A stretch of DNA of 64,000 nt from Crambe crambe (GCA_963924555.1 OZ004581.1:8471338-8535337), one strand, 5' to 3'; counted from the stretch's first letter, positions 39,601 through 48,859 are shown. Notes: generated by a model from the sequence alone, not told the origin. Numbers and translations are program-made.

Positions 39601-42600
39601 GCATATAAGTAACAATGCAGAGAGTGAGTACATTCAGAATAACTTACCAACTGAAGGAATGAAATTAAGCATCAAAATACAACAGTGAAGGTACGGCAGG
39701 GTAAGAGAATAGACAGCATGTAAGTAACAATGCAGAGAGTGAGTACGTTCAGAATAACTTACCCCCTGAAGGAATGAAATTAAGCATCAATATACGACGA
39801 CAGGGTAAGAGAATAGACAGCATGTAAGTAACAATGCAGAAAGTGAGTACATTCAGAATAACTTACCAACTGAAGGAATGAAATTAAGCATCAAAATACA
39901 ACAGTGAAGGTACGGCAGGGTAAGAGAATAGACAGCATGTAAGTAACAATGCAGAAAGTGAGTACGTTCAGAATAACTTACCTCCTGAAGGAATGAAATT
40001 AAGCATCAAAATACGACAGTGAAGGTACGGCAGGGTAAGAGAATAGACAGCATGTAAGTAACAATGCAGAGAGTGAGTCAGTTCAGAATAACTTACTCGC
40101 TGAAGGAATGAAATTAAGCATCAAAATATGACGACAGGGTAAGAGAATAGACAGCATGTAAGTAACAATGCAGAGAGTGAGTACATTCAGAATAACTTAC
40201 CAACTCAAGGAATGAAATTAAGCATCAAAATATAACAGCGAAGGTACGGCAGGGTAAGAGAATAGACAGCATGTAAGTAACAATGCAGAGAGTGAGTACG
40301 TTCAGAATAACTTACCAACTGAAGGAATGAAATTAAGCATCAAAATACGATAATGAAGGTACGGCAGGGTAAGAGAATAGACAGCATGTAAGTAACAATG
40401 CAGAGAGTGAGTCAGTTTAGAATAACTTACTTGCTGAAGGAATGAAATTAAGTATCAAAATACGACGACAGGATAAGAGAACAGACAGCATGTAAGTAAC
40501 AATGCAGAGAGTGAGTACGTTCAGAATAACTTACCTCCTGAAGGAATGAAATTAAGCATCAAAATACGACAGTGAAAGTAAGACAGGGTAAGAAAATAGA
40601 CAGCATGTAAGTAACAATGCAGAGAGCGAGTACGTTCAGAATAACTTACCTCCTGAAGGAATGAAATTAAGCATCAAAATACAACAGTGAAGGTACAGCA
40701 GGGTAAGAGAATAGACAGCATGTAAGTAACAATGCAGAGAGTGAGTACGTTCAGAATAACTTACCAACTGAAGGAATGAAATTAAGCATCAAAATACAAC
40801 AGTGAAGGTACGGCAGGGTAAGAAAATAGACAGCATGTAAGTAACAATGCAGAGAGTGAGTCAGTTCAGAATAACTTACTCGCTGAAGGAATGAAATTAA
40901 GCATCAAAATACGACGACAGGGTAAGAGAATAGACAGCATGTAAGTAACAATGCAGAGAGTGAGTACGTTCAGAATAACTTACCTTCTGAAGGAATGAAA
41001 TTAAGCATCAAAATACGACGACAGGGTAAGAGCATGTAAGTAACAATGCAGAGAGTGAGTATGTTCATAATAACTTACCTCCTGAAGGAATGAAATTAAG
41101 CATCAAAATACGACAGTGAAGGTACGGCAGGGTAAGAGAATAGACAGCATGTAAGTAACAATGCAGAGAGTGAGTACGTTCAGAATAACTTACCTCCTGA
41201 AGGAATGAAATTAAGCATCAAAATACGACAGTGAAGGTAAGACAGGGTAAGAGAATAGACAGAATGTAAATAACAATGCAGAGAGTGAGTACGTTCAGAA
41301 TAACTTACCAACTGAAGGAATGAAATTAAGCGTCAAAATACAACAGTGAAGGCAAGAGAGGGTAAGAGAATAGACAGCATGTAAGTAACAATGCAGAGAG
41401 TGAGTACGTTCAGAATAACTTACCAACTGAAGGAACATCAAAATACGACGACAGAGTAAGAGAATAGACAGCATGTAAGTAACAATGCAGAGAGTTAGTA
41501 CGTTCAGAATAACTTACCAACTAAAGGAATGAAATTAAACATCAAAATACAACAGTGAAGGTACGGCAGGGTAAGAGAATAGACAGCATGTAAGTAACAA
41601 TGCAGAGAATGAATATGTTCAGAATAACTTACAAACTGAAGGAATGAAATTAAGCATCAAAATACGACAGTGAAGGTACAGCAGGGTAAGAGAATAGACA
41701 GCATGTAAGTAACAATGCAGAGAGTCAGTTCAGAATTACTTACTCGCTGAAGGAATGAAATTAAGCATCAAAGTACGACAGTGAAGGTAAGACAGGGTAA
41801 GAGAATAGACAGCATGTAGGTAACAATGCAGAGAGTGAGTACGTTCGGAATAACTTACTCGCTGAAGGAATGAAATTAAGCATCAAAATACGACGACAGG
41901 GTAAGAGAATAGACAGCATGTAAGTAACAATGCAGAGAGTGAGTACGTTCAGAATAACTTGCCTTCTGAAGGAATGAAAATACGACAGTGAAGGTACGAC
42001 AGGGTAAGAGAATAGACAGCATGTAAGTAACAATGAAGAGATGTTCAGAATAACTTACCTCCTGAAGGAATGAAATTAAGCATCAAAATACGACAGTGAA
42101 GGTAAGACAGGGTAAGAGAATAGACAGCATGTAAGTAACAATGCAGAGAGTGAGTACGTTCGGAATAACTTACTCGCTGAAGGAATGAAATTAAGCATCA
42201 AAATACGACGACAGGGTAAGAGAATAGACAGCATGTAAGTAACAATGCAGAGAGTGAGTACGTTCAGAATAACTTACATCCTGAAGGAATGAAATTAAGC
42301 AAATATAACAGTTAAGGTAGGACAGGGTAAGAGAATAGACAGCATGTAAGTAACAATGCAGAGAGTGAGTACATTCAGAATAACTTACCTCCTGAAGGAA
42401 TGAAATTAAGCATCAAAATACGACAGTGAAGGTAAGACAGGGTAAGAGAATAGACAGCATGTAAGTAACAATGAAGAGAGTGAGTACGTTCAGAATAACT
42501 TGCCTCCTGAAGGAATGAAATACGACAGTGAAGGTAAGACAGGGTAAGAGAATAGAATGTAAGTAACAATGCAGAGAGTGAGTACGTTCAGAATAACTTA

Positions 42601-43973
42601 CCCACTGAAGGAATGAAATTAAGCATCAAAATACGACAGTGAAGGTACGGCAGGGTAAGAAAATAGACAGCATGTAAGTAACAATGCAGAGAGTGAGTCA
42701 GTTCAGAATAACTTACTCGCTGAAGGAATGAAATTAAGCATCAAAATACGACAGTGAAGGTACGGCAGGGTAAGAGAATAGACAGCATGTAAGTAACAAT
42801 GCAGAGAGTCAGTTCAGAATTACTTACTCGCTGAAGGAATGAAATTAAGCATCAAAGTACGACGACAGGGTAAGAGAATAGACAACATGTAAGTAACAAT
42901 GCAGAGAGTGAGTACGTTCAGAATAACTTACTTGCTGAAGGAATGAAATTAAGCATCAAAATACGACGACAGGATAAGAGAATAGACAGCATATAAGTAA
43001 CAATGCAGAGAGTGAGTACGTTCAGAATAACTTACCTCCTGAAGGAATGAAATTAAGCATCAAAATACGACAGTAAAAGTACGGCAAGAGAACAGACAGC
43101 ATGTAAGTAACAAAATGCAGAGAGTGAGTTTATTCAGAATAACTTACCCGCTGAAGGAATAAATTAAGCATCAGTGACAGTATGACAGGGTAAGAGAATA
43201 GACAGCATGTGAGTAACAATGTAGAGTATGAGTTGGTTCAGAATAACTTACCATCTGAAGCATCAAAAACAACAATGAAGGTACGACAGGGTAAGAGAAT
43301 AAACAGCATGTAAGTAATAGTGCTGAAAGTTGTCAAGAATAACTCACGTCCTGAAGGATCTAAATATGTCAATGAAGGTATGACAGGGTAAGATAATGAG
43401 AAGTGATAAAACAATATGTTAATGAAGTATAAGTAATGACTTACCAGGAGAAGGGGTAATAAGTTCCAACATCAAATTGAGTGTGTATGGTGTGAAAGAA
43501 CATGATGCCAAATATAATAATGTCAGTCTTGAATGACTCACCTCCTGAAAGAAAACATTGATACACATACTAACTAAAGGTCGTGATCATAACATAATTC
43601 AGCACTTTCTAATCAATAAATATTCCAGACACAATCTTGAAACCTCCTTCCTTTTTTTGGTAAAGGGTTGACAAGTGAGAATTGGCCCCACCCGTACGTA
43701 CCCATGGGCCACATAGGCACACTGCAGTACAGCACAAGCTGCACTTCAGGTGAGGAAGGAATGAGCTTCCAAGTCATTACCAGTGGGTTGCATTGGTACA
43801 CCCTCTATAATCAATACTCCACAACTAAACATGACTAAATGAGCTGTCACACCCTAGTCCCTAGTCCCTAGCTACCTTTTTCATGTGAATACACTCACAA
43901 AATATGGTTCAGCTCTTCTAGAAGTAGCCTTCTTCTCTGCTTCTTCATTCTCTTCACCTTTTTTATCACTCAT
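26690..43973 (-). CDS. ROC-COR GTPase with several death-like domains and an upstream microexon array
   Basis: Exons in order: 43973-43899; the three-base array 43544-36210; 36135-36114; 36061-34071 (ROC-COR); 34009-33762 (death-like); 33708-33653; 33037-32919; 32857-32803; 31442-31125 (death A); 30719-30642; 30269-29886 (death C); 29799-29728; 28030-27953; 26799-26690. Every junction checked is in phase. The 3' end is unsettled: it may go on through 26576 and 22936-22420 to the broken death domain at 22005. ROCO GTPases such as DAPK1 also join ROC-COR to a death domain, so a nucleotide-controlled scaffold in death or immune signalling is the best guess (inference). Confidence 0.75.
26906..27646. 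mobile_element. 741-bp element with 9-bp target duplication
   Basis: Ends TAGCCTCAAACCCAGCC and GGCTGGGTTCGAGGCTA extend into imperfect inverted arms of roughly 90 bp. ACACTTTCT is duplicated at 26897-26905 and 27647-27655. A paralogous segment at about 33150-33180 shows the uninterrupted target. A 9-bp duplication suggests a Mutator- or Merlin-like enzyme (inference). Confidence 0.88.
27953..28030 (-). CDS. 78-base KRSL linker exon, copy 2 of the ROC-COR gene
   Basis: Encodes GKRSLIDEQPLTKSKRHHQS then SQFAHT. It is phase 1 at both ends. The same exon occurs at 30642-30719, 58542-58619 and 61741-61818, always 78 bases. It is basic and His-rich and probably flexible. Confidence 0.72.
28105..29131. 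mobile_element. 1,027-bp inverted-repeat element at a TTAA target
   Basis: Ends AGGGTAGGTGAAATGAAAA and the complement, with arms of roughly 350 bp; TTAA is present on both sides (28101-28104 and 29132-29135). The paralogous intron near 30780 has the same flanks with a single TTAA and no insert, which is the empty site. TTAA use fits piggyBac- or Kolobok-type transposases (inference). It has no coding region. Confidence 0.92.
29631..29701. repeat. (GA)n microsatellite after exon 29728-29799
   Basis: About 70 bases of GA, which is CT on the gene strand, beginning about 27 bases into the intron. Confidence 0.95.
29728..29799 (-). CDS. short linker exon ending HTPQ
   Basis: Encodes DSEVLQQFTSASTLPISKEA then HTPQ. 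The donor is GTTCAT, weaker than other donors in this gene, and is followed by a long CT run. The exon at 33653-33708 has the same donor and CT run. Confidence 0.6.
29886..30269 (-). CDS. death-domain exon (subtype C)
   Basis: A 384-base exon, phase 1 at both ends, encoding about 128 residues. The segments APYWKKIAELVGIPPYRIKS, CLRDVIGEWLAN and WRGLYNLLKDGRQEELAADL carry the WKKIA/LG, EWL and L..AL helices of a death domain. No other copy is found in this window. Confidence 0.75.
30642..30719 (-). CDS. 78-base KRSL linker exon, copy 1 of the ROC-COR gene
   Basis: Encodes GKRSLIDEQPLTESKRHHQS then SRFAHT, phase 1 to 1, between death domains A and C. Confidence 0.72.
31125..31442 (-). CDS. death-domain exon (subtype A), copy 2
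   Basis: A 318-base exon, phase 1 at both ends. It encodes DSKVNLTKEVGTKYLEFGTL, LLEDQTGARISALERE, FHEWLLGEGRQPVSWETLVS and VLEDIGLNQLAESIRD. The landmarks EFG, EWL, PVSWETL and L..L fit a death domain. The closest relative is 59379-59684, where most positions are the same. Confidence 0.8.
31748..32178. mobile_element. MITE with 32-bp terminal inverted repeats
   Basis: Left end TTAGTGCTGGTCACATGACT continues for 12 more bases and returns exactly inverted at 32147-32178. Inside are two further hairpins: AAGTGTGCTTTA with its inverse, and the palindrome TGCACTAAATATTTAGTGCA at about 31836-31855. Confidence 0.85.
32187..32359. mobile_element. fold-back element of about 173 bp
   Basis: The sequence beginning ACTCTTTTCTAGCTC folds back on itself almost along its full length, around a loop near CTCGCCTTCGGCTCG at about 32265. 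It adjoins the MITE at 31748-32178. Confidence 0.8.
32405..32787. mobile_element. CAGTGAAACC-type MITE
   Basis: Begins CTACAGTGAAACCTGTCTAA and ends TTTCACTGTAGCTA. Related copies are at about 60288-61070 and, degenerate, at about 52880-53040. Confidence 0.7.
32803..33708 (-). CDS. linker exons between the first two death-like domains
   Basis: 33708-33653 encodes LMYHKDGSYKEKETHTPQ. 33037-32919 encodes ALNQLQSAPQLQPGCSPTPT then QSTPSLTSKIQPLGTSSAPD. 32857-32803 encodes SEPTRKSVEASQVKDDTL. Phases run 2-1, 1-0, 0-1 and join exactly to the death A exon at 31442. Pro/Ser/Gln-rich, low complexity, likely unstructured. Confidence 0.68.
33574..33636. repeat. (GA)n microsatellite after exon 33653-33708
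   Basis: About 63 bases of GA, CT on the gene strand, starting about 16 bases into the intron. Confidence 0.95.
33762..34009 (-). CDS. death-like domain exon next to the COR domain
   Basis: A 248-base exon entering in phase 0 and leaving in phase 2. Encodes SSSELEVIAMEVLKCETVKE, LAEALEMSEHLPYIENDAMI, LLEKWQKEMEMMN and LLNHLSCIGI. The helix pattern and the LLEKWQ position fit a compact death-fold domain. Its paralogue is 20658-20905. Confidence 0.72.
34071..36061 (-). CDS. ROC-COR GTPase exon
   Basis: A 1,991-base exon encoding about 663 residues. Walker A / P-loop GPGGVGKSS lies near residues 23-31, the DxxG switch appears as DCGGQP at about 158-163, and SHGDD near 255-259 is in the place of the base-contacting G4 motif. 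COR follows, with CVIADPQWLIKQIARLL as the typical DPQWL strand. Near the end a Cys pair (CEGCPQND) is shared with the COR exon at the right edge of the window. ROC-COR proteins work as GTP-controlled dimers. A Ser-rich loop (SDASSGSDVSSG) interrupts the G domain before switch II. Confidence 0.88.
36114..36135 (-). CDS. 22-base exon between the array and the GTPase exon
   Basis: Encodes FRASRTE plus one base, which joins the next exon to give V-DYLNALGHGE. The acceptor is CCTTTTTCATTGAG and the donor GTAATA. It starts in phase 0, matching the phase of exon 1 and of all three-base units. A longer alternative exon that reads upstream to 36212 would not match the phase. Confidence 0.65.
36210..43544 (-). 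repeat. tandem array of 66 candidate single-codon microexons
   Basis: Unit about 115 bases (variant 104). On the minus strand each has TGCTTAAT (candidate branch point), TTTCATTCCTTCAG, three variable bases, then GTAAGT (GTGAGT at 36210, 43348 and 43542). Triplets, minus strand, by lowest coordinate. GTG 36210; CAA 36390, 40431, 42932; CGA 36505, 37638, 38213, 38317, 40097, 40880, 41744, 41859, 42174, 42717, 42828; TAT 36620, 37753; TCT 36735, 36850, 37187, 37523; TTT 36957, 38098, 41633; CCA 37072; TTG 37302, 37868, 37983, 38879, 39545, 39648, 39867, 40201, 40316, 40765, 41309, 41424, 41518; TCG 37417, 38775, 39441; GAG 38421, 38651, 38983, 39098, 39202, 39317, 39982, 40535, 40650, 41079, 41194, 42059, 42389, 42504, 43036, 43542; GAT 38536, 42278; GGG 39763; AAG 40984, 41963; TGG 42602; CGG 43148; ATG 43252; GAC 43348. 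A further unit at 43445 has lost AG. Use as exons is inferred. Confidence 0.8.
43899..43973 (-). CDS. first coding exon of the ROC-COR gene
   Basis: ATG at 43973; 25 codons, MSDKKGEENEEAEKKATSRR then AEPYF, followed by GTGAGT. Highly charged, no signal peptide, so a cytosolic protein. It ends in phase 0. The next candidate exon is the three-base unit at 43542-43544. A further GTAAGA donor lies upstream in what is probably the 5' untranslated region. Confidence 0.65.
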
Positions 43974-44229
43974 GATGTGATCCAGTAAATATTTCTTACC
44001 TGATCCAAAAGTCCGTGGGTTCAAAGGTTATAATGATTCACTACGCATGCGCAAGATGCAAGTGGTTTCTGCACATAAATAAAAAAATCTGAAATGGTCT
44101 CAAAATTAATGTCTAACCTAGATGAGTGAATGGTTTTAAGAAAGCATAAGTGAAGAGATTAGATAACATGATAAGCATTAAGTGATACCTGCACGTGAAA
44201 AGGGGAAAGTCATTCAGCCTGCAGTGTGA

Positions 44230-44452
44230 AATAATGTCACACTGATCCGTCCTTCTTTACTTCTCTCTATTTATTACACAGGTGCACATGTCTGCATCCT
44301 TCTCAATATAATTATCAGTCTGTAAAGGATGCAGTCATGTATATGTATACCTGTAGCACCTGTGTGATAGAGAGAAGTTATTAAAGAGGGATGGATCAGT
44401 GTCTATTCACAACACACTAACAAAGAACCTCATTTATTTACTCATAGATTGA
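44230..44452. mobile_element. MITE-like element, copy 2
   Basis: Same arms (CACACTGATCCGTCCTTCTT and complement) and same distal segment as the copy at 5394-5625. Confidence 0.7.
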
Positions 44453-45645
44453 AGAGCCTGAGTGAATACATTCACACACTTCTTCTCTATCTGACCTCTC
44501 ACCCACTTCTCTCTCATCCACCATCTAACCGCTCACCCACTTAATTCCTTCTTCTCCATTTAACCTCTCACCCACTTCTCCATGCATCCTCCACTTTTTC
44601 TCCATCAAACCTCGCACCCACTTCTTCTATCCTGTCACATACTTCCTCTCCACCTAGCCTGTCCCACAATTTTTAGCCTGCCGCCCACTTGATGGAGGAA
44701 CTCTTTCAGAATTCTGACCGTGACCAAAGATGTCAGTCAACAACATTCAATGCACTGCAATATGAGCACTTTGACAAAGCATGTGACATATCACTCAAGT
44801 CATGTGTTGAGGACAGACTCCTGTACAATTCAGTAATGTTTCTGCAAGAAGTTAGCTAACTATACAATTATTATGGGGGGGACGGGGGGGGGGGGGGGGG
44901 GGGGGGGGGGACGGGGGGGGGGGGGGGTGCACCCCCTCTGAATTTAATAAAAAAAAATAACTAGCAGAATAACACTGAGGCAATGACTTATCCTGTTTTT
45001 GCTTCCCAAATACCAAATGCAATAATATAAGAAAACTCTAAAATTTTCCCAGGGGAGCATACCCTAGTTGGCGGGCCTTGCATGCTGTGTAGCCTACCTT
45101 CAATTCCTCAATGGAACCCAGATTTGGTACCCCCCAATATTTCGTAGTGGATTTTGTACCCATGCGAAATATCATAGTTGATTTTGCACCCCCACACCAA
45201 ATATCCTTGAATTCTCCAGTGGTTTTGGTTTGATATCCCCATGGGTGCAAAAATCCCTAAGTAGATTCAAAATCCACTACCACATCTTTTCAGTGGATTT
45301 GGTATGGGGGTGCATAATAATTCACTAGTGGATTAGGTAGGGGGTACGAAAAAAGGGGTGCCGAATTTCCTGTGACACCATACCTGGTCTTACACCTTAA
45401 GTTACGGTATACATGGGCATCATGCCCCCCCCCCTTTCAAATTCCTAGATCCACCCCTGTACATAAGCAAGAAGATTTTTCTGTTGTAAAGGTAATTTCT
45501 ATGTCATATATCTAATGGTACAGTACATATGTACATGTTAACCTCCTTTTTCTCGAGGGTGGGCATAGGCGCCGCCAGACTAGACATGCAATGTGGTCTT
45601 AATAATAATCATTGTTATGATAATACCATGGATATTACAAAGCAT
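44453..45645. other. no gene; repeat with long G runs
   Basis: A CT-rich repeat (ACCTCTCACCCACTTCTTCT-like, 44480-44670) is followed by a G tract at about 44874-44927. A segment up to about 45465 then follows whose right end (CTAGATCCACCCCTG) resembles the ends of the MITE at 59776. The left end of that element is not clear. Confidence 0.5.
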
Positions 45646-47726
45646 TTAAATACACAACTCCTGATCTGAAATGAAGTGAGACACTAAAGGCATCTCAGGA
45701 ACAATCAGTTCACAAGGTTGTGGCCCAGCCCCACCCATTTCTTTCACAGCTAAATACTGTGAATGTGATGAGCTGTAATCTGGGAGATCTTCATCACTGA
45801 AGGAAACGTCAAATTCATTCCCAGAATACTCTTCACTGGAGCTGGCAGTAGAATCTTCATTGGAGTAGATACTCCCCTCGTTTCCACTCATCTCAGGAGG
45901 TACTTCGTGGGACGGCTGGTAAGTGGTGCAAGCACGAAGAGAAAATGGCATTGTGATCACAAACTCATCTCCCTCAACATTCGCTTCAGGGAGAAGTGGC
46001 ATAGCATAGCTGCCATCTTGTGTCTCAGTGGCCTCATCATTCGCATCACCAGCTGCTTCAATAATCACTATGGCATTGTTTGGACCAAGACCAATAAAAA
46101 GCGCAAATATTTGTAAAGACGTGAAAAAAACTGGCCGACAAGGATAGTGATTCTCCATCTGTTCTGATTCAATGGAGCTTGGAATTCAGATGATGCAGAA
46201 TCGACTGAGTAATGAGGTGTAACGTCAGAAGTCTGAAAGTGATGAGAGTCAAGTCATTACCAGGTGAGGTGAGGCCTGAGCATGAAAAGATTTCAAGTAC
46301 ACTGGGAAGGATTCCGAAGTATTGGACAACCAAGAGGATTCAAGTAGCAACTCTTGATCGTTTAACGCACCATTTCCACCACCATTCAATCGTGCTAGTT
46401 CTCTGTTTAGCCTGTCACCCACTTTTTGGCGAGGAACAGAGAAACATTCGTGGTGAGTGGCTTGCATGCTGGCATATCTCTGAAGTAGTTCCTCTACAGG
46501 ATTGGGAGAGAATTGTGGAAGATAAGACTGTACATTTTGATGGAGAGGGTTGATGGTTTTTATACCGAATATGTCGATGAGAGTCAAGGTATAGCGATAC
46601 AAGCACTTGGAGAGGTCACGTGCCGAGGATCGGTTCGATAGTCGGACTTCTTTGCAATTCTGTAGATGATTCTGCAGGTAGAAAAATGAATTTATCAAAT
46701 GGATGTGTAATCTGCTCATATAGTTTCATTGCTGCTGAAACATAGTTTATAGTTCACCCAACAGTGAAAATAAGGATAAAACGCTTCACAGTGAAATCTC
46801 TGAACAAGGGGCCAAATTCAGCCAAACTGAATGGAATGAAATGACCTTTCCTAACCTCCGGAAAGGGCCAACCTCTCTACAAAGATCAAAGAAAAAAAAA
46901 AAAAAATCTGTCCCAAACATTGAACCTGGCTGTTGTTCAGTATGTGCACATCTGCCCTCAGAACCTCCCTTTATACTCTCAATCCCCTCGGAACCTCCCT
47001 TTATACTCTCAATCCCCTCAGAACCTCCCTTTATCCACTCTCAATCCCCTCGGAACCTCCCTTTATCCACTCTCAATCCCCTCGGAACCTCCCTTTATCC
47101 ACTCTCAATCCCCTCGGAACCTCCCTTTATCCACTCTCAATCCCCTCGGAACCTCCCTTTATCCACTCTCAATCCCCTCGGAACCTCCCTTTATCCACCC
47201 TCAATTCCCTCGGAACTCCCTTTATCCACTCTCAATCCCCTCGGAACCTCCCTTTATCCACTCTCGAACCTCCCTTTATCCACTCTCAATCCCCTCGGAA
47301 CCTCCCTTTATCCACTCTCAAACCCCTCAGAACCTCCCTTTATCCACTCTCACTTTTAACTGTTGTCTTGGAAGAACCAACTCACACAATGGACACACCA
47401 CTGGTCAAGATCTGAACGAGGTCCTAGACATGACGTAATCTATGCTTACATGTGTCTGCGACCGACGACTGTGATCTATCGTGCCATGCCTTCCAAGTAT
47501 CATCTCACACTTTAGCTATTTAACTCTAATGACTTACCCTGCTGGCTACATCATCGAGCAGCCTTTTGTTTCGAGCATTGTAATCAGATAGCTTCTTTCT
47601 TTGGCCACGGCTTGTATACGTATTGTTGTAAGAAGATCGGCAATGCTGAATTGGAAGTTGCTTAATAACTGACATGGTTGGAAAGCTAGGTAACTCATAG
47701 AAGACTAAACTATCGGATATACTCAT
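45646..47726 (-). CDS. unrecognised protein, three exons, about 370 residues
   Basis: Exons 47726-47538 (63 codons), 46671-46261 (137 codons) and 46158-45646 (170 codons and stop); all junctions are GT-AG in phase 0. I do not recognise the family. The N-terminus (MSISDSLVFYELPSFPTMSV) is followed by a basic stretch (RGQRKKLSDYNARNKRLLDD). The middle is helical (FSPNPVEELLQRYASMQATH, VGDRLNRELARLNGG). The C-terminal 120 residues are acidic and Ser-rich (NEDSTASSSEEYSGNEFDVS, FSDEDLPDYSSSHS). There is no signal peptide and no clear membrane segment, apart from a hydrophobic stretch (FFTSLQIFALFIGLG) early in exon 3. A regulatory or nuclear protein is possible; this is a guess. Confidence 0.6.
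46962..47354. repeat. minisatellite, 32-bp unit, about 12 copies
   Basis: Units read GGAACCTCCCTTTATCCACT then CTCAATCCCCTC. It lies in intron 1 of the unrecognised gene. Open frames run through it in all three plus-strand frames because the unit lacks stops. Confidence 0.95.
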
Positions 47727-48859
47727 TCGAGCGTATTAATTTTTTTTATTTTAACCGCGAACCCAGCGCCATTCTTAATCGCACCTTATTTTCGCGGGTC
47801 AACCTGATTGCATATTAAACTGGTAACAGGATGGTGCGTGTTGTTTTGATATAATATACAGCAGCCATGGTCTGAGGATATGCACACTATGCAGCCATGG
47901 GGTCCTCCTGTTCAGCTTGTAGGCTTCCATTTCTTCTTCAGTGGGTTCCCGACACTCCCCATCCCTCTTCAGAGAGTTGTATGGTCTCTTCCTCTCATCC
48001 ATCACCATCAGTCTCTCCATCTTCCCCTCTCGGTCCTCCTCAGCCAGTAGTGCCTGAGGGTGGGGGAGGGGAATAGATCAGGTGATTTTATCAAAGCTGA
48101 AAGATACTGATTATGGTACAGTAAACTCCCTCCTTAATTAACAAAACCTTCTGAATTCCTATTAAGAGCCATTAGTTATTAATTGGATAGAGAAAACATG
48201 ACTACATTTTTGAGAAATAACAACACTTTATTTTTTGAAATTCCTCATTTTCCTAACAATAATTCTTTCAATTTAGTGTGACCTGATAACATAGATGTCA
48301 ATATGCAATTTTCCCCACTTTGGAATTTCACCAATTTTCATAGCAACAAATACCACCAAGGATTAAACAAAGAGGGTTATACAATAGAATTACTCAAACC
48401 CACCCCAAGGCAATTGCACTTCATTATTATGGTGATGGCATTGTGTCATCACCTGCCAGACGTGTGACAGTGGAGGGTAGAAATCTTTTGAAAAAAGACT
48501 CACCAGTGACCTCAGCTACCTAATTAACCCTACCAGTGAGGTAAGATAGCTCTTGGATCCACAGAAACCTTATAGACCAGATAAAGGGAATCTTCCCCTG
48601 CTATCCCCCTAAAAACCACTAATTCAATGATTATTTAATAGGACCTAGACACAATAAATCTAGAAAATTATTGTAATTATTGTGTATCCATACACCAGCC
48701 ACTACTATGATATTCCACACGAATAGTTCAACATCATCCTTATACGACATCCACTTCCTATAGGATTAGCTATAGGATTAGACAGCTGCTACTAATAATG
48801 ACAGGGACAATCACAGGAGGAGGGAGGGCATGTTAGAGTCTTGCTACTAATAATCATAT

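Noticed and set aside
41761-42569. Minus-strand open frames of 64-90 codons inside the array
   Set aside because: They are translations of the repeat unit itself, read through the conserved splice signals; nearby units break them and no domain is seen.
36210-43544. CRISPR-like reading of the array (regular repeats with short variable parts)
   Set aside because: The variable part is only three bases, the unit is over 100 bases, there are no cas genes, and the locus is in an intron-rich animal gene.
46841-47438. Three overlapping plus-strand frames of 160-172 codons with SEPPFIHSQ-type repeats
   Set aside because: All three frames are open only because the 32-bp unit lacks stops; they lie in an intron of the gene on the other strand.
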